Assembly (NCBI RefSeq): GCF_013364155.1
Contig: NZ_CP054916.1
Coordinates: 3,840,501-3,904,500, forward strand
Origin: Streptomyces sp. NA02950
GTDB lineage: Bacteria; Actinomycetota; Actinomycetes; Streptomycetales; Streptomycetaceae
Reading direction: 5' to 3'
Length of the DNA: 64,000 nt
This document shows, in pieces, positions 25,844-34,238 of the stretch (the first letter of the stretch is position 1; each line of letters begins with the position of its first letter). Made by a program: the position numbers and the translations under genes. A model generated the notes under the pieces. The model did not search any database. It had not been told where the DNA came from and saw only the letters and a list, made by a program, of their open reading frames with translations.

Positions 25844-27019
25844 ATGTGCGCAGCGAAGCGCGTCCGCAAGGTTGCCGTCGTCGGCGTCTCCCTCTCCGAC
25901 TGCGGCCGGGTCGACACGGCCACCCCCTACGCGCTGCACGCCCAGGCCGCGCGCCGTGCGCTCGCCGACTCCGGGCTCGACCGCTCCGTCGTGGACGGCT
26001 TCGCCTCCGCCGGACTGGGCACGCTCGCGCCGGTCGAGGTCGCCGAGTATCTGGGGTTGCGCCCCACCTGGGCCGACTCCACCACCGTCGGCGGCGCCAC
26101 CTGGGAAGTGATGGCGGCCCATGCCGCGGACGCGATCGCCGCGGGCCGCGCCCGGGCCGTCCTGCTGGTCTACGGTTCGACCGCCCGCGCCGACATCCGG
26201 GCGGGCCGCCGCACCGCCAACCTCTCCTTCGGGGCGCGTGGCCCCCTCCAGTTCGAAGTGCCCTACGGGCATACGCTGATCGCCAAGTACGCGATGGCCA
26301 CCCGTCGCCATATGCATGAGTACGGCACCACACTCGAGCAACTCGCGGACATCGCCGTTCAGGCGCGTGTCAACGCCGCGCACAATCCGGATGCGATGTT
26401 TCGCGATCCGATCACCGTCGATGATGTGCTGAGCGGGCCGATGATCGCCGATCCGTTCACCAAACTGCACTGCTGCATCCGCTCGGATGGCGGCTGCGCG
26501 GTGCTGCTGGCGGGCGAGGAGTACGTACCGGACACGGCCGCGCCGCCGGTGTGGGTGCTCGGCTCCGGCACCGCCCTCTCGCACTCCACCATGTCGGAGT
26601 GGGACGACTTCACGGCCTCCCCCGCGGCGGCCTCGGGGCGCGCGGCCTTCGAACGGGCGGGGGTGCGCCCGTCGGAGATCGATGTGGCGGAGCTGTACGA
26701 CGCCTTCACCTATATGACCCTGGTGACCCTCGAGGACCTCGGCTTCTGCGCCAAGGGCGAGGGCGGCGCGTTCGCCGCGAAGGGGCGGCTGACGCTCGGC
26801 GGTGAGCTGCCGACCAACACCGACGGCGGTGGCCTGTCGGCCTGCCACCCGGGGATGCGCGGGCTGTTCCTCCTGGTCGAGGCGGTACGGCAGTTGCGTG
26901 GCGAGGCAGGCGGCCACCAGGTCCGCAAGGCCGACGGCCGGCTGCCGGAGCTGGCCGTGGCCTCGGGGACGGGTGGCTGGTTCTGTTCGTCGGGCACGGT
27001 GGTCCTCGGCCGCGGCTGA
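25844..27019 (+). CDS. thiolase-like lipid-transfer protein (Ltp) 2
   Basis: 391 aa, same superfamily as Ltp1. VGGATWEVMAAHAADAI stands where thiolases carry the nucleophilic Cys region, here without Cys; GFCAKGEGGAF and NTDGGGLSACHPGMRG are the C-terminal motifs. The absence of the Cys suits an aldolase-like rather than a thiolase reaction. No ribosome site precedes the ATG, and the operator ends 4 bases upstream, so a leaderless mRNA is likely. Its DUF35 partner may be the one encoded at 28484-28951 in another unit of the same regulon. Confidence 0.85.
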   Translation: MCAAKRVRKVAVVGVSLSDCGRVDTATPYALHAQAARRALADSGLDRSVVDGFASAGLGTLAPVEVAEYLGLRPTWADSTTVGGATWEVMAAHAADAIAAGRARAVLLVYGSTARADIRAGRRTANLSFGARGPLQFEVPYGHTLIAKYAMATRRHMHEYGTTLEQLADIAVQARVNAAHNPDAMFRDPITVDDVLSGPMIADPFTKLHCCIRSDGGCAVLLAGEEYVPDTAAPPVWVLGSGTALSHSTMSEWDDFTASPAAASGRAAFERAGVRPSEIDVAELYDAFTYMTLVTLEDLGFCAKGEGGAFAAKGRLTLGGELPTNTDGGGLSACHPGMRGLFLLVEAVRQLRGEAGGHQVRKADGRLPELAVASGTGGWFCSSGTVVLGRG

Positions 27020-27125
27020 CGGGCCGCCGCGCTTGCCCCGGCCGGTCCCGGGTGATCGGATGGCCGAAACCGTGGGGTGAGCGAGCGTGCGCGGAGGCGC
27101 GGACGCGGGAGGCGGAGAACGTCCG

Positions 27126-27851
27126 ATGAGCGAAGCCGAGCAGAACGGCCCCGGGGCGCCCGGGGCGGGGACCCCTGACGACGCGGCCTTCGAGGAACTG
27201 CTGCGCGGACTGCGCGTACGCCACGGCGGCGAACTGCCCGTCTTCGACCCGCACCAGGCCCCGGACGCACCGCTTCCGCTGTTCCGGCGCTGGCTGCGCG
27301 AGGCCGCCGGGTCGGACGAACCCACCCCGCACACCATGATGCTGGCCACGGCCGGGGCGGACGGCCGCCCGTCCCAGCGCACGGTGATGCTGCACGGCGC
27401 CGACGCCCGCGGCTGGCACTTCGGCACCCATCGCACCAGCCGCAAGGGCCGGGAGCTGGCCGAGCACCCGTACGCCTCGCTGGCGTTCCACTGGCCGCGC
27501 ACCGGCCGTCAGGTGCGGATCGGCGGCCGGGTCCAGGAGGCCGGGGCCGAGGAGAGCGCGGCGGATCTGCGCGGCCGGTCCCCCGCCGCGCTCGCGGCGG
27601 CGCTGGCCGGGGCCGGGCGCCAGAGCGAGGTGCTCGGTTCGTACGAGGAGCTGGAGCGTGCCTTGGAGGCGGCGTACGAGCGGGCGGAGCGGGAGCCGGA
27701 CGCCACCGCGCCGACCTGGACGCTGTACGTACTGGAGCCGGACGAGGTGGAGTTCTACCAGGAGGAGGCGCGGCGGCGGCACGTACGGCTGCGCTACCGG
27801 CGCGCTCCGGAGGAGCCCGGCGGCTGGCGGCGGGAGCTGCTCTGGCCCTGA
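27126..27851 (+). CDS. pdxH: pyridoxamine 5'-phosphate oxidase family protein
   Basis: 241 aa. FMN-binding split barrel with PSQRTVMLHGADARGWHF, THRTSRKGRELAEHPYASL (19) and RQVRIGGRVQEAGAEES, which match PdxH; the C-terminal half has VEFYQEEARRRHVRLRY (Arg-x-His pair) and ends GGWRRELLWP, a variant of the usual RLxP end. Makes pyridoxal phosphate from PNP or PMP with FMN and oxygen. ATG at 27126 follows GGAGGCGGAG. No operator copy is present, so it may be housekeeping or only read through from Ltp2 107 bases upstream. Confidence 0.8.
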   Translation: MSEAEQNGPGAPGAGTPDDAAFEELLRGLRVRHGGELPVFDPHQAPDAPLPLFRRWLREAAGSDEPTPHTMMLATAGADGRPSQRTVMLHGADARGWHFGTHRTSRKGRELAEHPYASLAFHWPRTGRQVRIGGRVQEAGAEESAADLRGRSPAALAAALAGAGRQSEVLGSYEELERALEAAYERAEREPDATAPTWTLYVLEPDEVEFYQEEARRRHVRLRYRRAPEEPGGWRRELLWP

Positions 27852-27912
27852 AGGCCCCGAAGGCCCCGAAGGCCCTGGCGAAGACGCCGGCGAAGGCCCC
27901 GACCCGCGCGGC

Positions 27913-28479
27913 TCACCGGGGAACGTCCGGCCGCGGGTCGTCGACGGCCAGGCGGGCGTGCAGATGGACGTCGTGGGGTACCCCGCCGAGGTCGAAGCGC
28001 GCCTGGCGCAGCAGGCCCTCGGGGACGTACCCACAGCGCAGGCCGACCCGGCAGGACGCCTCGTTGCCGATGTCGTGCCGGAGTTCCAGACGGTGCAGAC
28101 CCAGGTCGTGGAAGGCCCAGCCGGTGATCGTCCGGAGGGCGCGGGAGGCGATCCCGCGGTCGCGGGCCTCGGGCAGCACCCAGTAGCCGACCCGGGCGCT
28201 GCGCGCCCCGTAGTCGAACACGCCGAGGGAGACATGGCCGCGGATCTCGGTGTCCTCCAGGACGGCGAACGACGCCATGTCGCCGCGCCGCCAGCCATCG
28301 GCCCGGCCATGGGTCCAGGCGCGGACGTCCTCCTCGTCGTCGACCAGGGCCACCGGGGTGTTCCAGCGGCGGAAGTCGGGGTCGGTCAGCCCGCGCAGGG
28401 CGGCCCGGCGGTCGCCCGGGGTGTTCTCCCACGGGCGCAGCCGCAGCCCCGCGCCCTGGAGCTCCACCGGTTTCAGCAC
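27913..28479 (-). CDS. GNAT family N-acetyltransferase (RimJ type)
   Basis: 188 aa from GTG 28479; a TTG 12 bases further up would overlap the DUF35 gene. LRLRPWENTPGDRRAAL, acetyl-CoA motif VGYWVLPEARDRGIASRAL (19), LHRLELRHDIGNEASCRVG (19) and GYVPEGLLRQAR follow the RimJ/RimL pattern for transfer of acetyl to an alpha-amino or small-molecule amine. Third gene of the DoxX-DUF35 operon. Convergent with pdxH. Confidence 0.82.
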   Translation of the reverse strand: MLKPVELQGAGLRLRPWENTPGDRRAALRGLTDPDFRRWNTPVALVDDEEDVRAWTHGRADGWRRGDMASFAVLEDTEIRGHVSLGVFDYGARSARVGYWVLPEARDRGIASRALRTITGWAFHDLGLHRLELRHDIGNEASCRVGLRCGYVPEGLLRQARFDLGGVPHDVHLHARLAVDDPRPDVPR

Positions 28480-28483
28480 CCGA

Positions 28484-28951
28484 TCATTCAAGCAGCGGGC
28501 GGAAGACCGGAACAGCCGGTGTTCCGCCGTCGCCCGGGGCGCGGAAGGCGGCGCGCAGCGGCATCCCGACGGACAGCCCGGCCCCGTTGTGCGGGTCGCC
28601 CGAGGCGCCGTCGACCAGCTCGGTCATCATCCGCGGCCCTTCGGCGAGATCGACGACGGCCGCGGTGTACGGAACGCGCTCGCCGAACGGCGGGAGGTCG
28701 TTCCGGTGCACCACGGACCAGGTGTAGAGGGTCGCGTCGCCGCTCGCCTCCTCCCAGGCGACGTCCTCGCTCCAGCAGTGCGGGCAGAACTCGCGGGGGT
28801 AGTGGTGGGCGCGTCCGCAGACCGCACAGCGGCGGATCAGCAACCGGCCCTCGGCGGCGGCGTCCCAGTAGGGGCGGGTGAAGGCATCGGGCTCGGGGAG
28901 ATCGAAGCGCGGAGCCCGGCTGCCCGGTGCGGCGTTGGGCCCGGCGCTCAC
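28484..28951 (-). CDS. DUF35 Zn-ribbon/OB-fold protein 2
   Basis: 155 aa. Zinc ribbon CAVCGRAHHYPREFCPHC at about residues 42-59, then OB fold with PYTAAVVDLAEGPRMMTEL. Same family as the Ltp1 partner. GTG start at 28951 overlaps the DoxX stop (GTGA), so it is translationally coupled. Probable partner of Ltp2. Confidence 0.87.
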   Translation of the reverse strand: MSAGPNAAPGSRAPRFDLPEPDAFTRPYWDAAAEGRLLIRRCAVCGRAHHYPREFCPHCWSEDVAWEEASGDATLYTWSVVHRNDLPPFGERVPYTAAVVDLAEGPRMMTELVDGASGDPHNGAGLSVGMPLRAAFRAPGDGGTPAVPVFRPLLE

Positions 28952-29400
28952 AGGAACAGCCCCCAGGCCTCGTCGAGCGACCAGGTCTGCCAGCTCATAC
29001 CGGCCAGCGCGACCAGGGAGATCAGCATCATCATGCTGTTCTGCCCCTGCTCGGCCCAGTCGTGGATCATGAGCAGGAAGTAGAGCAGGTTGAGGAGCAG
29101 ACCGCCGATCAGGGCGACGGGGGTCAGCAGGCCGAGGATCAGCCCGAGGCCGAGGGCGAGTTCGGCATGGACCACCACATACGCCATGAGGTCGGGCCGG
29201 GGTGAGACCACCGCGTCGAAACCGCGCCGGACGAACGTCCAGCGGTGCTCGGCGGCCACACCCTTCGCCCAGGCGATTCCGCTGCCGCGCTGGAACCAGC
29301 TCTTCTTGTCCTTGTGCCGCCAGCTCTCCAGCCACCACAGCCCGAGTCCGGTCCGCAGCACGGCGAGCCATTCGGGGCCGCTGAGCCAGATCGTCCGCAT
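28948..29400 (-). CDS. DoxX family membrane protein
   Basis: 150 aa, three to four membrane helices (WLAVLRTGLGLWWLESW, AYVVVHAELALGLGLILGLL, ALIGGLLLNLLYFLLMIHDW, MMMLISLVALAGM). DoxX-like proteins accompany oxidative or thiol-stress modules and quinone oxidoreductases. ATG at 29400 with GGAGGTGGAGG upstream; the longer open frame would swallow operator g. First gene of the operon with DUF35 and GNAT. Confidence 0.83.
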   Translation of the reverse strand: MRTIWLSGPEWLAVLRTGLGLWWLESWRHKDKKSWFQRGSGIAWAKGVAAEHRWTFVRRGFDAVVSPRPDLMAYVVVHAELALGLGLILGLLTPVALIGGLLLNLLYFLLMIHDWAEQGQNSMMMLISLVALAGMSWQTWSLDEAWGLFL

Positions 29401-29438
29401 GGTGCCTCCACCTCCTGCCCGGCTGATCCCCGACTTTT

Positions 29439-29453
29439 CTGACGGTACGTCAG
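29439..29453. promoter_or_regulatory. shared operator, copy g (CTGAC GGTAC GTCAG)
   Basis: Fully symmetric 15-mer including the spacer (GGTAC around its centre). 38 bases upstream of the DoxX start. Confidence 0.8.
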
Positions 29454-29535
29454 TTTCATGGGACGGACGGGATGTGCGCAAGGGGTAGGGGTCGCGTTAC
29501 CTGCCGTGACCCATCCGCAATCGATTCGGAATCCC

Positions 29536-29555
29536 TTTGACCGAAACCCGTCAAA
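29536..29555. promoter_or_regulatory. inverted repeat TTTGAC-N8-GTCAAA
   Basis: Six-base arms spaced by 8, 21 bases before the flavoprotein gene at 29577. Spacer and sequence differ from the 15-bp operator, so a different regulator is suggested. Confidence 0.4.
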
Positions 29556-29576
29556 TACCCGACTACGCTCGCCCGC

Positions 29577-30734
29577 ATGGCCGTCGACAACCCCTCTCCG
29601 AAGTCCTCACCCGTGTATGTGATCGGCGGCGGACCGGGCGGACTCGCCACCGCCGCCACGCTGCGCGCGCACGGGATCCACTCCGTGGTCCTGGAGAAGT
29701 CCGACACGGTCGCCGCCTCCTGGCGCAACCACTACGACCGGCTGCATCTGCACACCACCCGTCGGCTGTCCGCGCTCCCCGGACTCGCGATGCCGCGGTC
29801 GTTCGGCCGGTGGGTGACCCGGGACAACGTCATCCGGTATCTGGAGCGTTACACCGAACACCACCGGCTGGAGGTCGTCACCGGGGTGGAGGTCTCCCGG
29901 ATCGAGCGAACGGCGGACAACACCGCGTGGATGCTGCGGGCCACCGGCGGGCGGGCGCTGTCCTCGCCGGTGGTCGTGGTCGCGACCGGCTTCAACCACA
30001 CTCCGCGACTGCCGGACTGGCCGGGCCGCGAGACCTACACCGGTGAACTGCTGCACGCCGGGCACTACCGCAACGCGCGCCCCTACGCGGGCAAGGACGT
30101 GCTGGTGGTCGGGGTCGGCAACACGGGCGCGGAGATCGCGGTCGACCTGGTCGACGGAGGTGCGGAGCGGGTGCGGCTCGCGGTCCGCACCCCACCGCAC
30201 ATCCTGCGCCGCTCGACGGCGGGCTGGCCCGCGCAGCGCACGGGCATCCTGGTGCGGCGGCTGCCGCGCCCGTTGGTGGACCGGGCGGCGCGGGTGATGT
30301 GCCGGGTGAGCATGCCGGATCTGACCGAACACGGGCTGCCCCGGCCGGACACCGGGCTCTACACCCGGGTACGACAGGGGGCCATCCCAGTGCAGGACGT
30401 GGGGCTGGTCGACGCGGTACGGACGGGCCGAGTGGAGGTGGTCGCGGCGGTCGACTCCTTCGATCAGGACAAGGTGGTGCTGGCGGACGGCACCCGGATC
30501 AGCCCCGAGGCCGTCGTCGCGGCGACCGGCTACCGGCGCGGACTGGAGGAACTCGTCGGCCATCTGGGCGTGCTCGACGCCCGTGGCCGCCCCCTCACCC
30601 ACGGCCGGCGCACCCTGAAGGCCGCCCCCGGACTGCACTTCACCGGCTACACCAACCCGATCAGCGGCATGCTGCGCGAGCTGGCCATCGACGCCCGCAA
30701 GATCGCGAAGACCGTAGCCCGCACCACGTCCTGA
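29577..30734 (+). CDS. flavin-containing NAD(P)/FAD-dependent monooxygenase
   Basis: 385-aa YUCCA/FMO-like protein. FAD motif VIGGGPGGLATAATL at residues 15-29, HLHTTRRLSALPG, ATGFNHTPRLP (FMO-like ATG-x-Y/F box), second Rossmann motif VVGVGNTGAEIAVDL near 178 and NPISGMLRELAIDA at the end. It should oxygenate a soft nucleophile or ketone (Baeyer-Villiger) with NADPH. Transcribed alone between operators g and h; the ATG lacks a convincing ribosome site, so the leader may be short. Confidence 0.86.
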   Translation: MAVDNPSPKSSPVYVIGGGPGGLATAATLRAHGIHSVVLEKSDTVAASWRNHYDRLHLHTTRRLSALPGLAMPRSFGRWVTRDNVIRYLERYTEHHRLEVVTGVEVSRIERTADNTAWMLRATGGRALSSPVVVVATGFNHTPRLPDWPGRETYTGELLHAGHYRNARPYAGKDVLVVGVGNTGAEIAVDLVDGGAERVRLAVRTPPHILRRSTAGWPAQRTGILVRRLPRPLVDRAARVMCRVSMPDLTEHGLPRPDTGLYTRVRQGAIPVQDVGLVDAVRTGRVEVVAAVDSFDQDKVVLADGTRISPEAVVAATGYRRGLEELVGHLGVLDARGRPLTHGRRTLKAAPGLHFTGYTNPISGMLRELAIDARKIAKTVARTTS

Positions 30735-30867
30735 CGACGTCCAGACCGCGTCCTGACCTCGTCCTTCCATCCGACCCGGGCCGTCCCCGGGTCGTCACGG
30801 TACGTGTTCTCCACGTTGCGACCGTTCCTGACTCGCCTTCACTTCAGTAACCTGACTAGGCGGTAAT

Positions 30868-30882
30868 TTGACTGGTCGTCAG
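30868..30882. promoter_or_regulatory. shared operator, copy h (TTGAC TGGTC GTCAG)
   Basis: One mismatch in the left arm. A degenerate neighbour, CTGAC TAGGC GGTAA at 30852-30866, lies one helical turn and a half to the left. 41 bases upstream of the acyl-CoA synthetase start at 30924. Confidence 0.7.
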
Positions 30883-30923
30883 CTAATGGACTATTGGCCA
30901 TCGAGCAGGAGTGGCGGACACCG

Positions 30924-33173
30924 ATGCTTGGATCGACTCACGGCACCCTCACCACCAACTCCCGTCACGCCCGCGCCGTCGCCTGCGGACGGGCTCCCGG
31001 CCCCACCGTCCACGTCCACACCGGCTCGGCGGGGGCCGGGAGCGCCGAGGAGGCGGAGGACCGGGACGTGAGCGGCCGTCCGCTGTACACCGGTGTCCCC
31101 GACCTGGACCGCTTCTTCCGCCCCGAGTCGGTGGCGCTCATCGGCGCGTCCGACACCGAGGGCCGCCCCAACACCGGTATCACCCGGCAGCTGGTGGCCT
31201 GGGCCGAGCGCGTCGGCGCCCGGCTGCACCCCGTACATCCCTCCCGTCCATCCGTCTTCGGCATTCCCTGCGTCCCGTCCGTGGCCGAGCTGACCGAACC
31301 GGTCGACCTCGCCGTCCTCCTCGTTCGCGATCCACTGCCGGTCATCGAGGAACTGGCCGGGGCCAAGGTGAAGTTCGCCGTCGCCTTCGCCTCCGGCTTC
31401 GCCGAGACCGGCCCCGAAGGTGCCGCCGCACAGGCACGGCTGGCCGCCGCGGCCCGCCGCGCCGGGCTGCGCCTGCTGGGCCCCAACACCAACCTCAACG
31501 CCTTCGAGGAGTTCCGCGACGACCTCGAGGGGCCCGCCATCGCCCTCATCACCCAGTCCGGCCACCAGGGCCGCCCCGTCTTCACCCTCCAGCAACTCGG
31601 CATCCGGCTCAGCCACTGGGCCCCGACCGGCAACGAAGCGGATCTGGAGACCGCCGACTTCATCTCATACTTCGCCACCCGGCCCGAGGTCGGAGCCATC
31701 GCCCTGTACGCGGAGGGGCTCAAGGACGGACGCGGCTTCCTGCTGGCCGCCGACCGGGCCGCCCGCGCCAAGGTGCCCGTCGTCGCCGTGAAGGTGGGCC
31801 GCACCGAGACCGGCGCCCGCACCGCCGCCTCCCACACCGGCAAACTGACCGGCTCGGACGCGGTGGTGGACGCGGCCATGCGGCAGTTCGGCGTGATCCG
31901 GGTAAACGGCCTGGACGAGTTGCAGGACACCGCCGCGCTACTGGCCCGCGCCCGGCCCCCGCGCGCCGAGGGCGTGGTGGTGTATTCGATCTCCGGGGGC
32001 ACCGGCGCCCACTTCGCCGACCTGGCCACCGCGGCCGGGCTCCCCCTGCCCGTCCTCTCCGCCGAGAGGCAGGCCGAACTCCACCGGTGGATACCCGGCG
32101 ACCTCAGCGTGGCCAACCCGGTCGACAACGGCGGCCACCCGGTCGGCGACCAGCGGGGCCGGAAGATCATCGACGCGATCCTCGCCGATCCGGCCGTGGG
32201 GGTGCTGATCTGCCCGATCACCGGCCCCTTCCCGCCCATGAGCGACCGGCTCGCCCAGGACCTGGTGGCCGCGGCCGAGCAGACCGACAAGCTCGTGTGC
32301 GTGGTCTGGGGCTCCCCGGTGGGCACCGAGGACGCCTATCGCACCACGCTGCTCGGCTCCTCCCGGGTGGCGACCTTCCGCACCTTCGCCAACTGCATCA
32401 CCGCCGTCCGCGCCTATCTGGGCCACCACCGCTTCACCTCCGGCTACCGCTCCCCCTTCGACGACGCCCCGCGCACCCCCTCCCCCGCGGTGCGCAAGGT
32501 GCGCGGTCTGCTGCGGCCCGGCGAGCAGCTGAGCGAGCACGCGGCCAAGCAACTGCTGCGGGCGTACGGCATCCGCGTGCCGCGCGAGCAGCTGGTGACC
32601 AGCGCCGCCGCGGCCGTCCGCGCCGCCGGTCTGGTGGGCTACCCGGTCGTGATGAAGGCGTCCGCCCCGCAGCTCGCCCACAAGACCGAACTCGGCCTGG
32701 TAAGACTGGGGCTGACCTCCGCCAGCCAGGTCCGCGACACCTATCGCGAACTGACCGACATCGCCCGCTACGACGGCGTCGAACTCGACGGCGTCCTGGT
32801 CTGCCAGATGGTCGAGCGCGGCGTGGAGATGATCGTCGGCCTCAGCCACGACTCCCTCTTCGGCCCCACCGTGACCGTCGGTGTAGGGGGTGTGCTCGTC
32901 GAGGTCCTCAAGGACACCGCCGTACGCGTCCCCCCGTTCGGCGAGGACCACGCCCGCGCGATGATCGACGAACTGCGCGGGCGCGGCCTGCTCGACGGTG
33001 TACGCGGCGCTCCCCCGTCCGATGTGGACGCCTTGGTCGAGGTGGTGCTGCGGGTCCAGCGCATGGCTCTGGAACTCGGTGACGACCTCGCCGAACTCGA
33101 CGTCAACCCCCTGTTGGTGCTGAACCGCGGCCAGGGCGCGGTGGCGCTGGACGCACTCGCGATCTGCCGCTGA
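30924..33173 (+). CDS. ADP-forming acetate/acyl-CoA ligase (fused alpha-beta)
   Basis: 749 aa. N-terminal CoA-binding domain (FFRPESVALIGASDTEGRP), succinyl-CoA-ligase-like domain with ALITQSGHQGRPVF and SHTGKLTGSDAVVDAA, then an ATP-grasp domain (GYPVVMKASAPQLAHKTELG, VGVGGVLVEVLKD). Interconverts acyl-CoA plus ADP and acid plus ATP. ATG 30924 is chosen for GCAGGAG upstream; a TTG 30 bases before is possible. The first about 55 residues are Thr/Arg/Ala-rich and not part of the fold. In the regulon it may activate a short acid or recover ATP from an acyl-CoA. Confidence 0.87.
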   Translation: MLGSTHGTLTTNSRHARAVACGRAPGPTVHVHTGSAGAGSAEEAEDRDVSGRPLYTGVPDLDRFFRPESVALIGASDTEGRPNTGITRQLVAWAERVGARLHPVHPSRPSVFGIPCVPSVAELTEPVDLAVLLVRDPLPVIEELAGAKVKFAVAFASGFAETGPEGAAAQARLAAAARRAGLRLLGPNTNLNAFEEFRDDLEGPAIALITQSGHQGRPVFTLQQLGIRLSHWAPTGNEADLETADFISYFATRPEVGAIALYAEGLKDGRGFLLAADRAARAKVPVVAVKVGRTETGARTAASHTGKLTGSDAVVDAAMRQFGVIRVNGLDELQDTAALLARARPPRAEGVVVYSISGGTGAHFADLATAAGLPLPVLSAERQAELHRWIPGDLSVANPVDNGGHPVGDQRGRKIIDAILADPAVGVLICPITGPFPPMSDRLAQDLVAAAEQTDKLVCVVWGSPVGTEDAYRTTLLGSSRVATFRTFANCITAVRAYLGHHRFTSGYRSPFDDAPRTPSPAVRKVRGLLRPGEQLSEHAAKQLLRAYGIRVPREQLVTSAAAAVRAAGLVGYPVVMKASAPQLAHKTELGLVRLGLTSASQVRDTYRELTDIARYDGVELDGVLVCQMVERGVEMIVGLSHDSLFGPTVTVGVGGVLVEVLKDTAVRVPPFGEDHARAMIDELRGRGLLDGVRGAPPSDVDALVEVVLRVQRMALELGDDLAELDVNPLLVLNRGQGAVALDALAICR

Positions 33174-33273
33174 ACCCCCGGTCCACCCCGCCGACCGCGC
33201 CCATCCGGCCGGCCTCACCGGCCCGGCCGCACTCGTCCACCCCGCCGAGCACGCCGATGTCCGGAGCTTCCCC

Positions 33274-34122
33274 ATGATGTCTCCCTCCCCCGAGGACTCC
33301 CTCGACTCCGTTGTACGGCACGCCACTGACAACGGCGTCTCGTGGATCACCCTCAACCGCCCGGCCGCGCTGAACGCCCTCACCCCCGACCAGCGGGAAC
33401 GGCTGATCTCCCTGCTCGACGGCGCCTCCGCCGACCCGGCGGTCCGGGCGGTGGTGCTCACCGCCACCGGCAAGGGGTTCTGCGCGGGCGCCGATCTGCG
33501 GGGCCCCTCCGCGAACGGACGGCCGGGCGGCACCGCGAACGGACAGCGGGGCGAGCGGATTCCGGGCGATGTGGCACGGCTGGTCCAGGCGGGGGCGCAG
33601 CGGCTCATCGCCGCCGTGCTCGACTGCGAGAAGCCGGTCATCGCCGCCGTGAACGGCACGGCGGCCGGACTCGGCGCCCATCTCGCGCTCGCCTGCGATC
33701 TGGTGCTGGCCGCCGAATCGGCCACCTTCATCGAGGTGTTCATCCGCCGCGGCCTGGTCCCGGACGGCGGCGGCGCGTATCTGCTGCCCCGGCTGACCGG
33801 TCCGCAGCGGGCGAAGGAGCTGATGTTCTTCGGCGACGCGCTGCCCGCCGCCGCGGCCGAGCGGCTCGGCCTGGTCAACCGGGTCGTCCCGGACGCCGAG
33901 CTGGCCGCGGCCGCCCGGTCCTGGGCCGAACGCCTCGCCACCGGCCCCACCCGGGCCATCGCCCTCACCAAGGCGCTGGTGAACGCCTCGCTCGAATCGG
34001 GCCGGGCCGCCTCGTTCGCCGCCGAGGCCACCGCCCAGGAGATCAACATGTCCACGGCCGACGCGGATGAGGGCATCCGCGCGTTCACCGAACGGCGCTC
34101 CCCCGCGTACCGGGGCCGGTGA
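33274..34122 (+). CDS. enoyl-CoA hydratase/isomerase
   Basis: 282 aa. ITLNRPAALNALT, KGFCAGADLRGP with a Gly/Asn-rich loop, NGTAAGLGAHLALACDLVLA for the oxyanion hole and GLVPDGGGAYLLPRLTG for the substrate end; typical beta-oxidation crotonase. Starts 100 bases after the ADP-forming ligase and is probably cotranscribed. ATG-ATG pair at 33274. Its TGA overlaps a GTG that could lead into the next gene. Confidence 0.87.
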   Translation: MMSPSPEDSLDSVVRHATDNGVSWITLNRPAALNALTPDQRERLISLLDGASADPAVRAVVLTATGKGFCAGADLRGPSANGRPGGTANGQRGERIPGDVARLVQAGAQRLIAAVLDCEKPVIAAVNGTAAGLGAHLALACDLVLAAESATFIEVFIRRGLVPDGGGAYLLPRLTGPQRAKELMFFGDALPAAAAERLGLVNRVVPDAELAAAARSWAERLATGPTRAIALTKALVNASLESGRAASFAAEATAQEINMSTADADEGIRAFTERRSPAYRGR

Positions 34123-34132
34123 GCGGCCTTGA

Positions 34133-34193
34133 GACCGGGCCCGGTCTCGAGGCCGCGGACCGGGCCCGGTCGAAGGCCGCGGACCGGGTGGGG
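34133..34193 (+). repeat. tandem 25-bp repeat carrying GC palindromes
   Basis: GACCGGGCCCGGTC (perfect 14-mer palindrome) begins at 34133 and at 34158, each followed by GAGGCCGCG or GAAGGCCGCG, and a third partial copy starts at 34182. It separates the crotonase gene from operator i and may terminate transcription. Confidence 0.6.
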
Positions 34194-34218
34194 AACCGTA
34201 TGTCACCCCGCTTCCTAT

Positions 34219-34233
34219 CTGACACTCCATCAG
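34219..34233. promoter_or_regulatory. shared operator, copy i (CTGAC ACTCC ATCAG)
   Basis: Near-perfect arms (C/A asymmetry). Ends 5 bases before the ATG at 34239; flank ATTCA-ATG parallels copy f (ATTC-ATG). Confidence 0.75.
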
Positions 34234-34238
34234 ATTCA

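Noticed and set aside
29536..29555. Thirteenth copy of the catabolic operator
   Set aside because: Arms are TTTGAC/GTCAAA with an 8-base spacer; listed separately as a different inverted repeat.
30852..30866. Additional operator copy CTGAC TAGGC GGTAA
   Set aside because: Right arm differs at three of five positions; mentioned only as a degenerate neighbour of copy h.
34119..34238. N-terminal extension of the flavin reductase from a GTG overlapping the crotonase stop
   Set aside because: The segment is low-complexity repeat DNA plus the operator, and the conserved domain begins well after 34239.
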